Assembly (NCBI RefSeq): GCF_021729145.1
Contig: NZ_JAJSLW010000012.1
Span: 62,001-126,000 of the forward strand
Reading direction: 5' to 3'
DNA: 64,000 nt
DNA from: Membranihabitans maritimus
Lineage (GTDB): Bacteria; Bacteroidota; Bacteroidia; Chitinophagales; Saprospiraceae
Shown here: positions 17,742 through 25,732 of the stretch, piece after piece
Position numbering within the stretch: position 1 is the first letter of the stretch
How the letters are laid out: each line of letters starts with the position of its first letter
The notes under the pieces: model-generated
Databases searched by the model: none
Seen by the model: only the letters and a program-made list of their open reading frames with translations
What the model was told of the DNA's origin: nothing
Made by a program: the position numbers and the translations under genes

Positions 17742-19086
17742 TAAACAATTTCACTTACAGCTAGTGTTCCGTATTTCTTTTATTACGATTTTTAGCATTG
17801 CTACAGCTTATTTATGGTTTGCTTTTGGACGGTTGTATTTTATAATTCCTATGATTGTCCTTGTTGTTCAGGTCTTCGGGCTAATAAAATATTTGAATCG
17901 GACAAATAAGAGAATGGCTTTCTTTTTCGAATCTATTAATAATGAGGATTTCTCAGTTCGCTTCGACGAAGAAAATGCTCCGGAATCCGTAAGGGAATTA
18001 CATCGTAAGATCAATGAATTTAATCAACGGATTCGCGAGACATTTATGCGAAATGAGGAGCAGGAAAAATATCATCAGAAAATATTGGACCAATTGAATA
18101 CAGGGATTGTAATCTTTAATCAAAAAGGTCACATTCGGGTAGTTAATCCTGCGGCAGGAAGACTCTTGAATTGTCATCCCCTTCATCATATCAGACAATT
18201 GGAACGGGCAGCACCAGGCTTATATGATTTGTTTTCGAAAGGTGCAAGTGATCGCCGTAACTTATTTAAGTTTTCGAATGAAAGGGAAACGATTCAATTG
18301 GTCATGGAGTTTTCTCGGATTTCGTTGCGGGATGATGTATTAACGTTAGTTACCATCCAGGATATCAATAGTGAACTTGAGTATAAAGAAACTGATTCAT
18401 GGATTAAATTGATTCGAGTCCTCACTCATGAAATAATGAATACAATTACTCCAATTGCTTCTCTATCAGATACTTTAGTGCATTATTTTAAAAAGGAAAG
18501 CAATGGGGATTTGGTGATGGATGCTATCAGTAAGGAACAAATATTAAATACGGTTCGAGGATTGGAAGTGATCAGGTCACAAGGGAACGATTTAATGAGT
18601 TTCGTACAATCTTACCGTAATTTTCTTAATATTCCCGAACCCGATAAAAAGATTACAAATATTGCAAAGTTGTTTAACAAAGTAGCGGTATTAGTGGAGC
18701 AAGAAAAGGGCATTGGTGTTACCCTTAACATTCAAAAGCCCCAACAGGATGCAGAAATTTTCGCCGATGAAAAGCAAATTACCCAAATTTTAGTCAATCT
18801 GAGTAAGAATGCACTGCAGGCGATGCAAGAGACTAAAGAAGGGGTTTTACAAATAACTTTCAGGATTGAAGATACCGGAAAAAAATATATAGATGTAATA
18901 GATAATGGTCCCGGAATGTCACAGGAAGTCCGGGATCAAATATTTGTCCCATTCTTTACTACAAAGCAGAAGGGTACGGGAATAGGTCTTAGTCTTTCCA
19001 GGAAAATCATGCAAATGCATGGAGGAAACCTAAATTTGATCCGGTCGATACCTTATAGTGAAACTGTTTTCCGGTTGGAGTTTTAA
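17734..19086 (+). CDS. Sensor histidine kinase
   Basis: Membrane-bound kinase expected to phosphorylate the response regulator encoded just before it. Residues 10-55 hold two membrane helices with almost no periplasmic loop, so it probably senses a membrane or cytosolic cue. A HAMP-like/linker segment and a PAS-like domain (about 110-215) follow. The phospho-acceptor is H232 in LTHEIMNTITPI. The ATPase domain has the N box (ILVNLSKNALQAM), DNGPGM and GTGIGLSLS. The length is 450 aa. The HEIMNTITPI box is the NtrY-like version rather than the HELRTPL form. Nothing in the sequence identifies the signal. Confidence 0.92.
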   Translation: MASKQFHLQLVFRISFITIFSIATAYLWFAFGRLYFIIPMIVLVVQVFGLIKYLNRTNKRMAFFFESINNEDFSVRFDEENAPESVRELHRKINEFNQRIRETFMRNEEQEKYHQKILDQLNTGIVIFNQKGHIRVVNPAAGRLLNCHPLHHIRQLERAAPGLYDLFSKGASDRRNLFKFSNERETIQLVMEFSRISLRDDVLTLVTIQDINSELEYKETDSWIKLIRVLTHEIMNTITPIASLSDTLVHYFKKESNGDLVMDAISKEQILNTVRGLEVIRSQGNDLMSFVQSYRNFLNIPEPDKKITNIAKLFNKVAVLVEQEKGIGVTLNIQKPQQDAEIFADEKQITQILVNLSKNALQAMQETKEGVLQITFRIEDTGKKYIDVIDNGPGMSQEVRDQIFVPFFTTKQKGTGIGLSLSRKIMQMHGGNLNLIRSIPYSETVFRLEF

Positions 19087-19267
19087 GGAGTTCCAATCTG
19101 TCCAACAGGAACAAACTATTAGAATTCAATACCTACCAGGTATTTTATGACAACATACAACCTTATAAAATAATACATTCAATGGCATATTTGTACGGGC
19201 ATCTTCAAGCGTTAAGGCATGAAAAATACAAAAGATTAAATCTATTAGCCACGATATCAAATAAACC

Positions 19268-19651
19268 CTACCATTCCATATCACCCTCGTCACTGGAAAT
19301 ACTTGAATTTGAAGTCACCTCATCTGACCCATCTTCATCCTGGTTAGTGGCTTCCCATTCTGCATTTCTACGATCAAACTCCTCATAATCATAATTGGGC
19401 ATTAATTCCGTCTTAATGTGGTTGATCGTATTTTCGAGACTTTCAATAAACCGATTAAAATCTTCTTTATACAAGAAAATTTTATGCCTATTATAACCGT
19501 CACCACTTGACCTTCGTGTACTCTCTGTCATGGTGATATAGTAATCGTCTCCTTTTGTTTGCTTGACATCAAAAAAATACGTTCGCCTTCTTCCTGCTCT
19601 TACTTTTTCTGAATACACACTGTCAAAGCGATTTGATTTTCCGTTTTCCAC
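19268..19651 (-). CDS. DUF3276 family protein (PUR-alpha-like nucleic-acid-binding protein)
   Basis: A 127-aa cytosolic protein that I place in DUF3276, a family found in Bacteroidota and related to the PUR domain of eukaryotic Pur-alpha. The core, from YSEKVRAGRRRTYFFDVK to the FIESLENTI helix, is the usual beta-beta-beta-beta-alpha unit. The C-terminal 35 residues are acidic and serine-rich and probably disordered. PUR proteins bind single-stranded DNA or RNA; the target here is unknown. It stands alone, with its promoter in the gap to the right. Confidence 0.85.
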   Translation of the reverse strand: MENGKSNRFDSVYSEKVRAGRRRTYFFDVKQTKGDDYYITMTESTRRSSGDGYNRHKIFLYKEDFNRFIESLENTINHIKTELMPNYDYEEFDRRNAEWEATNQDEDGSDEVTSNSSISSDEGDMEW

Positions 19652-19763
19652 TTCTCTTATTCATTTAAAATTCAATAATCAATTATGCAAAACTAAAATA
19701 ATTACTAATAAAAAAAATAAATTTTAATATTTATGCGAAAACTTTTCTGTCTAACCTATTTAG

Positions 19764-20036
19764 TGTTTTGTAAATTGTCTCCCTAATTGGGCTTCTTTAG
19801 TAAAAACAGAAGTTTTTGAATTAATAGTTTCGAAAAGAGAAAATTTTCAGTATTTTATTCTAGCCATTATTTTCGGATTTACGGGGTGCATTTTTGAAGA
19901 TATTCTAAATAGAGGATATTTAGTCTGACCAATGAAAAGGTTAGGAATTTCATTTTTGCCATTAATAGATGTTATGGTAGGTTTATCTTTAGGATTCCCC
20001 CTGCCTCATTCCCCTTTCTTATTCGAGATTTTCTAG
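19764..20036 (+). pseudogene. Remnant of a CPBP-family intramembrane protease
   Basis: The gap between the DUF3276 gene and the ABC exporter holds an open frame from 19764 broken by one in-frame TGA at 19926-19928. Before the stop it reads GCIFEDILNRGYLV, close to the CPBP/abortive-infection motif 1 (EExxxRGYL). After the stop it continues PMKRLGISFLPL, then VGLSLGFPLPHSP, which resembles the family's second conserved helix with its His. There is no proper start, and its end overlaps the exporter gene's 3' end. I read it as a decayed fragment; a stop-codon sequencing error cannot be excluded. Confidence 0.5.
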
Positions 20037-21800
20037 TGCTGCATGGTCAATTAAATGTTTATAAAAACTATTTGAATGGTAGAGGACCTCGTGTTTTCCT
20101 ATTGCTGATATATGACCTTTTTGGAGAATAATTATTTGATCGTATTCTGAATTGGGGTTTATTCGATGTGTAATATTAAATACCGTTTTTCCTTTCAGAT
20201 CCTGGTCAAGATAATTAGTTACTACCTGCTCCGTATTGGCATCTACTGCGCTTAGAGCATCATCAAGAATAATGATTTCCGGGTCCTTTATGATGGCCCG
20301 GGCAATTGAGGTCCTTTGTTTTTGACCTCCTGAAAGGGTAACGCCGCGTTCACCAACAGCTGTTTGGTATGCTGAGGGTAATTCGGCAATTTCTTTATGG
20401 ATTGAAGCTTTGGTAGCAGCTTCCATGACTTCATCAAGGGTAGCATCATTTTGGCCAAACTTAATATTGTTCTCAATAGTATCTGAAAATAAAAAATTAT
20501 CTTGAGGTACATAACCGATCAGGGTACGCCAATGCAAAAGATCAAGGGATTCTAGTGGTTTTCCATCAATGAGAACTTCTCCTTCCGAAGGGTCAAAAGT
20601 TCTTAGAATGATCTCAGCAATGGTGGTCTTTCCCGATCCTGTCTTGCCAATAATTGCAATTCTGTCTCCTTTTTTAATAGTAAAAGAAATGTTTTCGAGG
20701 GCTTTAATTCCAGTATCAGGATATACAAAAGATACGTTTTTAAATTCGATAGATTCTTCGAATTCGAAATCAGTAATATTGCCATTTAGTATTTGTGGCT
20801 TTTGATTGAAAAATTCATCAATTCTCCTTTGGGATGCAGCTGCCTGTTGAACAATTGAGGCAATCCAGCCAATGGATGTGACAGGCCAGGTAAGCATGTT
20901 TACGTAGATAATAAATTCTACAAGTGTTCCGGCTGAAATATTGCCTTTATTTATTTGTAAACCACCAAAATAAATAACAAAAATGGTGCTAATCCCAATT
21001 ATAAGCATCATCAGTGGGAAGAAGAAAGCATTTACTTTTACTAATTCCATTGATTTGCTTTTATAATCGTCACATTGATCAGTAAAGTAGTTTCCCATTT
21101 GTTTGCCCTTTACAAAGGATTTAACTACCCTGATGCCGGAATAAACTTCCTGTGCCAGACTGGTTAACAAGGAAAGTTGTTGTTGGATTTTTGTGCTTCT
21201 TTTGTGAACTATACTGCTTACATAATAGATAGAAACTGATAAAAGAGGTAATGGAATCAGTGTGTATAAGCTTAATTCACTACTTACGCTTACCATAAAA
21301 CTTACTACGAGAACGGTTAATGTAGTAAGATTTATTCCATACAGAATAGCCGGTCCCAAATACATCCGGACTTTGGATACATCTTCCATAATCCGGTTCA
21401 TTAAATCACCAATTTTTGATTTTCTATAGAAATTTTGAGATAATTTGGAATAGTGGTCGTATATGTCTTTTCGCAGGTCATATTCAATGAGACGGGATAC
21501 AACTATGATAGTTTGTCTCGTAAAATACATGAATATACCCATCAAAAGTGCAAATCCTATAACCAATAGACCATATGAAAGTAAACTGGAAGAAAGATTT
21601 GAGCTAATCAAAGCTTGAGATTCAAAACCTTCGGCCATTTCAATAGACTTTATGTCTTGTAATACCAGATCAAGAGCCTGACTAATCATTCTGGGCTGAA
21701 GGACGGCAAATGCATTAGAGAGAGCAACAAAAATAAATCCAAGAGTCAGTCGTCCACGGTAACGCCAAAGGTATTTATTTAAGCTTTTTAAGTCTTTCAA
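20019..21800 (-). CDS. ABC exporter, fused membrane and ATPase domains (MsbA/MdlB-like)
   Basis: Half-transporter of 593 aa that should work as a homodimer or with a partner. Six membrane helices (about 20-310) form the type-I exporter domain. The ATPase domain has Walker A GKTGSGKTT (about 380-388), signature VTLSGGQKQR and Walker B IIILDDALSAVD. This form exports lipids, drugs or peptides; the substrate cannot be read from sequence. It starts 26 bp after the ComEA-like gene on the same strand and may share its transcript. Confidence 0.9.
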   Translation of the reverse strand: MKDLKSLNKYLWRYRGRLTLGFIFVALSNAFAVLQPRMISQALDLVLQDIKSIEMAEGFESQALISSNLSSSLLSYGLLVIGFALLMGIFMYFTRQTIIVVSRLIEYDLRKDIYDHYSKLSQNFYRKSKIGDLMNRIMEDVSKVRMYLGPAILYGINLTTLTVLVVSFMVSVSSELSLYTLIPLPLLSVSIYYVSSIVHKRSTKIQQQLSLLTSLAQEVYSGIRVVKSFVKGKQMGNYFTDQCDDYKSKSMELVKVNAFFFPLMMLIIGISTIFVIYFGGLQINKGNISAGTLVEFIIYVNMLTWPVTSIGWIASIVQQAAASQRRIDEFFNQKPQILNGNITDFEFEESIEFKNVSFVYPDTGIKALENISFTIKKGDRIAIIGKTGSGKTTIAEIILRTFDPSEGEVLIDGKPLESLDLLHWRTLIGYVPQDNFLFSDTIENNIKFGQNDATLDEVMEAATKASIHKEIAELPSAYQTAVGERGVTLSGGQKQRTSIARAIIKDPEIIILDDALSAVDANTEQVVTNYLDQDLKGKTVFNITHRINPNSEYDQIIILQKGHISAIGKHEVLYHSNSFYKHLIDHAALENLE

Positions 21801-21826
21801 GTCTATTTTTTTTCAAATATATATAA

Positions 21827-22492
21827 TCAATCCTTATAAATACGGAAATTCAAATATGGTTTAACTTTTTGTAATCTTTGATGATCCTTTTTTAGAATTA
21901 TTTCTTTCAGTTCGCTAAAGTCGTTGATGTTTTTATTTTGAGATCTATATTTCATAATGAAGTACGACATTTGTTTTGTAACATAGGGATGTTTGTATAA
22001 AGAGTCATATGAAATGAAATTGATGTAAATTGGCGTAACTTCTTTTCGAACTAACTGTAACTGATTTTTAATTTCCTGGAAAACAGAATCCGGGAGTCCA
22101 TAGGTTTCATTGACTTGATCTATAGAAACAAATCCTCCCAGGGCTTCCCTGAAATTTAGAATTCTTCCCGCTCTATACGGGCCGATTCCATACAATTTTT
22201 GCCATTCAATAGAGTCTGCCTGGTTTATTTTAATTGTATCCTTGGTTTGTTGGTGCTTTGGTTTGGTTCTTGAAGGAGTGTGTAATACAGAAGGTATCTT
22301 CCTGGCAGGAATAACGACATTGTTGGAATCAGCTGTATTTTCCGAAGTATCTGTTGAAATGTAATTGATGGAGTCAGTTATAGAAGAATCAATAACCCAG
22401 GCTTTTTGTTGGATAATTAAAAAAAATATCCACATAAGAATAGAAATGGCAATTGTTATTAAATATTGGAAAGAAGAATTTTTTGAAATCAT
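21827..22492 (-). CDS. ComEA-like helix-hairpin-helix protein
   Basis: A 221-aa membrane-anchored protein with one N-terminal helix (about 9-27), a Ser/Thr/Pro-rich linker and tandem helix-hairpin-helix DNA-binding motifs. The first, at about 95-150, has INQADSIEWQKLYGIGPYRAGRILNF; a second lies in the C-terminal 70 residues. ComEA proteins hold incoming double-stranded DNA at the membrane during transformation. The gene follows comEC with a gap of 2 bp, which supports a DNA-uptake role. Similar HhH proteins are widespread in Bacteroidota and are not all tested for competence. Confidence 0.8.
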   Translation of the reverse strand: MISKNSSFQYLITIAISILMWIFFLIIQQKAWVIDSSITDSINYISTDTSENTADSNNVVIPARKIPSVLHTPSRTKPKHQQTKDTIKINQADSIEWQKLYGIGPYRAGRILNFREALGGFVSIDQVNETYGLPDSVFQEIKNQLQLVRKEVTPIYINFISYDSLYKHPYVTKQMSYFIMKYRSQNKNINDFSELKEIILKKDHQRLQKVKPYLNFRIYKD

Positions 22493-22494
22493 GA

Positions 22495-24456
22495 TTATTG
22501 GATTTTTTTTCGGTAAAACCCTTTTGTAAAAGTGTTCCAGATTATGGTTGAATCTCCTGAAAATTTGTTACGATCTTTTAGTAAGTATGTTTTTCCGGTA
22601 AGTATGAATTTGGAATTTTTATCGTTGTTTACCCTTATCGGTTTTAGCTCCTTTTGTATGTCCAAAATAAAGACGGAAAAATTTTTATGTGAGTATTTAT
22701 AAAATTGGGATGCTCCTTTGACCAATGTCGAATCTTGTTTTTTCATTGGTAATGACTTCGTTTTTGAAATTTTAAATTTCGACCTGTTTTTCCCTAAATA
22801 AGGCTCGCTAATTTCAATTTGATTTGTAAAGCAGATCCCATTTTTGTAAATGTCTACAACAGGATTGGTGCCGTGATAAACATTTACTACGGTTTGATTG
22901 CGTTTGGTATACGTATTGATGATTTCCAGCAAGATACCCAGGGAAAGTAATATTGGGACAAACCGATATATTGAGAAACGAAAATTCAGGGATATCCCCG
23001 ATATGATAATGATCCCACTTATTAAGGCGATCATTTCAGGTCTGAAAACAATATAGTGATTTGGGTTACCAAAAGGGGCTAGCTGGGAAGAAAGGAATTG
23101 AATGATATCGATGATAGCAGAACTTCCTGTAACAAAAGGGGCTCCAAAAGAAATTGCTATTTGTGAAAAAAATAGGCCCAGTAAAGTAGTCATTAATAAA
23201 GGGAAAAGCAGTGGAATAATTACAAGACTGGATAGTAAGCTCAAGTAAGAAAATTGATGGAAGTGCCATAAAAGGATGGGCCAGGTACCAATTTGTGCAG
23301 CCATAGACACGGCAATTAAATTGGTAAGTTTGTTTTTCCCTGTAAATTTGGAAATCGATTTGGAAATCGGTTTTTGGAAGGTTATAATTGATGCTACTGC
23401 TGCAAAAGAAAGTTGGAAGCTGACGGTGAAAAGGTCTTTTGGTTGCCACAAGAGGACGGTGATTGCCGCCCAGGAAAGGAGAATCCATGATGAGGTTTTT
23501 CGTTCGAGTATTTTTGAAACTAAAAATAACGTGACGACAATGGATGCTCTCACTATGGGAATTTTCATTCCCGTTAGGAAAGCATAAAACCAAATGGCCA
23601 ATCCTGTGAGCAGGAAGATTATTTTCTTGTTTTTGAAGATTAGATAAATGGGAGCACACAGTATATAGAAGAGATATGAAATGATACCCACATGGAGGCC
23701 TGAAACTGCAAGGATGTGCAATGCACCAATAGTTTTGAAGTTGTTTTTGTCACGTTCAGAAACGTCGGTCTTATCTCCTAGAATAAGTGCTTTAAGTAAG
23801 CCGGCTTTTGAGGTTTCATGGTATTGAAAATCTAGATAATCAGCGATCCAGGCGTTGCTTTTTTGAAGTAAATTAACCTTAGGTCTTGGAGATATCTCTA
23901 TTGAGGATGAGTTGTTTACATCAACCTGATAGCTTACCTTGTATCTTCTCCAGTAACTTTTGGCGTTAAATTCAAAGGGATTTTTAGGGGATGGTATGGT
24001 TGCCGGAGGTTGAAAAATTGTAACGAATTGCCCTTCATAAAAATCTGTATTCCCATTGAAAACATTTACTAGAACTGTAGGGTGAATGTTTTTGGGTAGA
24101 GTAGATTTTATCAATAATTGTTTGAAGTCTCCATAATCTCTCAGTAGATAGATTTTTCCGGATACGGTATGATTATTTTTTAGGATACTATTGCTTTCCT
24201 GGAATTGGCGGGACTCCAAATGTGAAGCTATAAAACCAAGGTACAGGAATAAAACCCCACAGAGGATTGTAAATATATTACATCTCTGCTTTAGAAATGA
24301 AATGCATATTGCTATGATATTTGAAAGTCCGACAATAATGTAGTATCCAAACGCAATTTTATATTGATTATCTGAAAAATATCGTTCTAAAATAATTCCA
24401 ACCATCAATAGGATTCCAAACAAAACTAAATGATAATGTTTGGTGTTGGTCTTCAC
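22495..24456 (-). CDS. comEC: ComEC/Rec2-family DNA uptake channel
   Basis: Polytopic inner-membrane protein of 653 aa thought to pass single-stranded DNA into the cytosol. The N-terminal region (about 1-190) has helices and an OB-like DUF4131 domain. The central competence domain (about 215-490) contains LHILAVSGLHVGI, the family hallmark, with many helices. The C-terminal 130 residues are soluble but show no metallo-beta-lactamase HxHxDH motif, so this is the shorter Bacteroidota form. It is followed immediately by the ComEA-like gene. Confidence 0.88.
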   Translation of the reverse strand: MKTNTKHYHLVLFGILLMVGIILERYFSDNQYKIAFGYYIIVGLSNIIAICISFLKQRCNIFTILCGVLFLYLGFIASHLESRQFQESNSILKNNHTVSGKIYLLRDYGDFKQLLIKSTLPKNIHPTVLVNVFNGNTDFYEGQFVTIFQPPATIPSPKNPFEFNAKSYWRRYKVSYQVDVNNSSSIEISPRPKVNLLQKSNAWIADYLDFQYHETSKAGLLKALILGDKTDVSERDKNNFKTIGALHILAVSGLHVGIISYLFYILCAPIYLIFKNKKIIFLLTGLAIWFYAFLTGMKIPIVRASIVVTLFLVSKILERKTSSWILLSWAAITVLLWQPKDLFTVSFQLSFAAVASIITFQKPISKSISKFTGKNKLTNLIAVSMAAQIGTWPILLWHFHQFSYLSLLSSLVIIPLLFPLLMTTLLGLFFSQIAISFGAPFVTGSSAIIDIIQFLSSQLAPFGNPNHYIVFRPEMIALISGIIIISGISLNFRFSIYRFVPILLSLGILLEIINTYTKRNQTVVNVYHGTNPVVDIYKNGICFTNQIEISEPYLGKNRSKFKISKTKSLPMKKQDSTLVKGASQFYKYSHKNFSVFILDIQKELKPIRVNNDKNSKFILTGKTYLLKDRNKFSGDSTIIWNTFTKGFYRKKIQ

Positions 24457-24775
24457 GACAAGTATTTGATTTTAATAAGTTGTATTAATATAGTTAATAT
24501 TTGTTTAAATGAAATAATCTTTGACTTTTAATTGGGGAGAGAGTGTAAATTTTTTGTTAAAATAAGGATGAAGACGAACGATGTACGGCCAAATAACATT
24601 TTTAAAACGGTAGGTCAATTGGCATTTTTAATGAATATTTCTATTAATTTGCTAGTTTGAATTAGCAATTTCACAATAAATAACCATATTTTTTATGGAG
24701 TAATATTTTGTAATTTGACCATTTGATAATATTTTCAGGTTTTTATTAATTTTTTCAACTATAACCATTTTAAGA
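24457..24775. other. Divergent promoter region
   Basis: This 319-bp AT-rich gap separates the comEC start (minus) from the TPR gene start (plus) and should carry both promoters. A small perfect inverted repeat, TTGCTA/TAGCAA, with an 8-nt centre lies at 24649-24668. No clear TAnnTTTG box, RNA gene or protein is seen. Confidence 0.4.
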
Positions 24776-25582
24776 ATGAAGTTAACGATAAGATTTTTTT
24801 CAATGATTGTGATAATGGCTATGGCGTTTACTAGTCAGGTTATTGCTCAGGATGAGGCAACTCCTGCTTCTCTATATAATGATGCAGTGGCGTCCCTGAA
24901 AGCTAAAGAGTGGCATAAAGGCTATGATTTGTTGTTACAAGCCCTCGATGCCGCTGACCCCGAAGAGGATGAGCAAATTGTGTCCCTTGCTAATAAAAAT
25001 CTTGGTATTGCATCCTATTATGCCGGGAATGATGATAGAAAAGGTGATGAATTGGATGCGGCACTGGAAAAATACAACAAAGGTATAGAAGTTTCTCCCG
25101 GATTTTATGCTAACTATATTGGTAAAGCAATGGTTTTGAATGAACAAGGGGATGATGCTGGTGCTTTAAGTGCCTACATAAAGGCCAGTAATGCTGCAGA
25201 AAAAGGGGGAAAAGCTGATAAGGCAGTGGAATTAAAGGACAAAGCAACTATCTTTGTTTCAAGAGCATACTCTGCAAAGGAGTGGGATAAAACTCTCGAG
25301 TTAGCCAATATGTTTAATGAGAATGGTGAATCAGAAGATGTGTATTATTATATGTCCAGAGCATATAAAGGAAAAGGAGATCACCAAAGTGCGTTAGATT
25401 TTGCAACTAAAGCCATTGAACTTGGAGGTGAAGGCAAGGATGGTAGAAATTATTTCGCACAAGCCGAAGCATATGAGGAATTGGGTAATACCAGTGCTGC
25501 TTTGGAAGCTTACAAAAAAGTTCCTGCCGGAACATATGCTGAAACCGCTAAATATAAATTGGATCAGTTGGCCAATAATTAA
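24776..25582 (+). CDS. Secreted tetratricopeptide-repeat protein
   Basis: A 268-aa periplasmic protein with a cleavable signal peptide (about 1-24, ending QVIAQ). Several TPR helix pairs cover the rest, for example ASLYNDAVASLKAKEWHKGYDLLLQAL and YYYMSRAYKGKGDHQSALDFATKAIEL. TPRs bind other proteins, so it may be a scaffold in the envelope; no enzyme motif is present. It is a single-gene unit closed by a strong terminator at 25607-25642. Confidence 0.82.
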   Translation: MKLTIRFFSMIVIMAMAFTSQVIAQDEATPASLYNDAVASLKAKEWHKGYDLLLQALDAADPEEDEQIVSLANKNLGIASYYAGNDDRKGDELDAALEKYNKGIEVSPGFYANYIGKAMVLNEQGDDAGALSAYIKASNAAEKGGKADKAVELKDKATIFVSRAYSAKEWDKTLELANMFNENGESEDVYYYMSRAYKGKGDHQSALDFATKAIELGGEGKDGRNYFAQAEAYEELGNTSAALEAYKKVPAGTYAETAKYKLDQLANN

Positions 25583-25606
25583 CCTCAAAAATATATAGAT
25601 TTGAAA

Positions 25607-25642
25607 GGGATGATTGATTTTCAATCATCTCTTTTTATTTTT
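25607..25642 (+). terminator. Rho-independent terminator after the TPR gene
   Basis: GATGATTGA and TCAATCATC form a 9-bp perfect stem with a TTT loop (25609-25629), extended by a G-T and a G-C pair. The run TTTTTATTTTT follows directly. Strand and position fit the end of the TPR gene. Confidence 0.85.
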
Positions 25643-25732
25643 GTCCTGCTAGAAATTTTACAATACGATAAGCGAATAGGGAGATGGAAATTTAAATATT
25701 TCGTGATTTGTTTTATCAATTGAAAGTATAGT

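Noticed and set aside
21814-21821. TATATTTG on the minus strand as a promoter for the ABC exporter
   Set aside because: It matches TAnnTTTG but lies 14 bp from the start codon in very AT-rich DNA with no second box; chance is likely.
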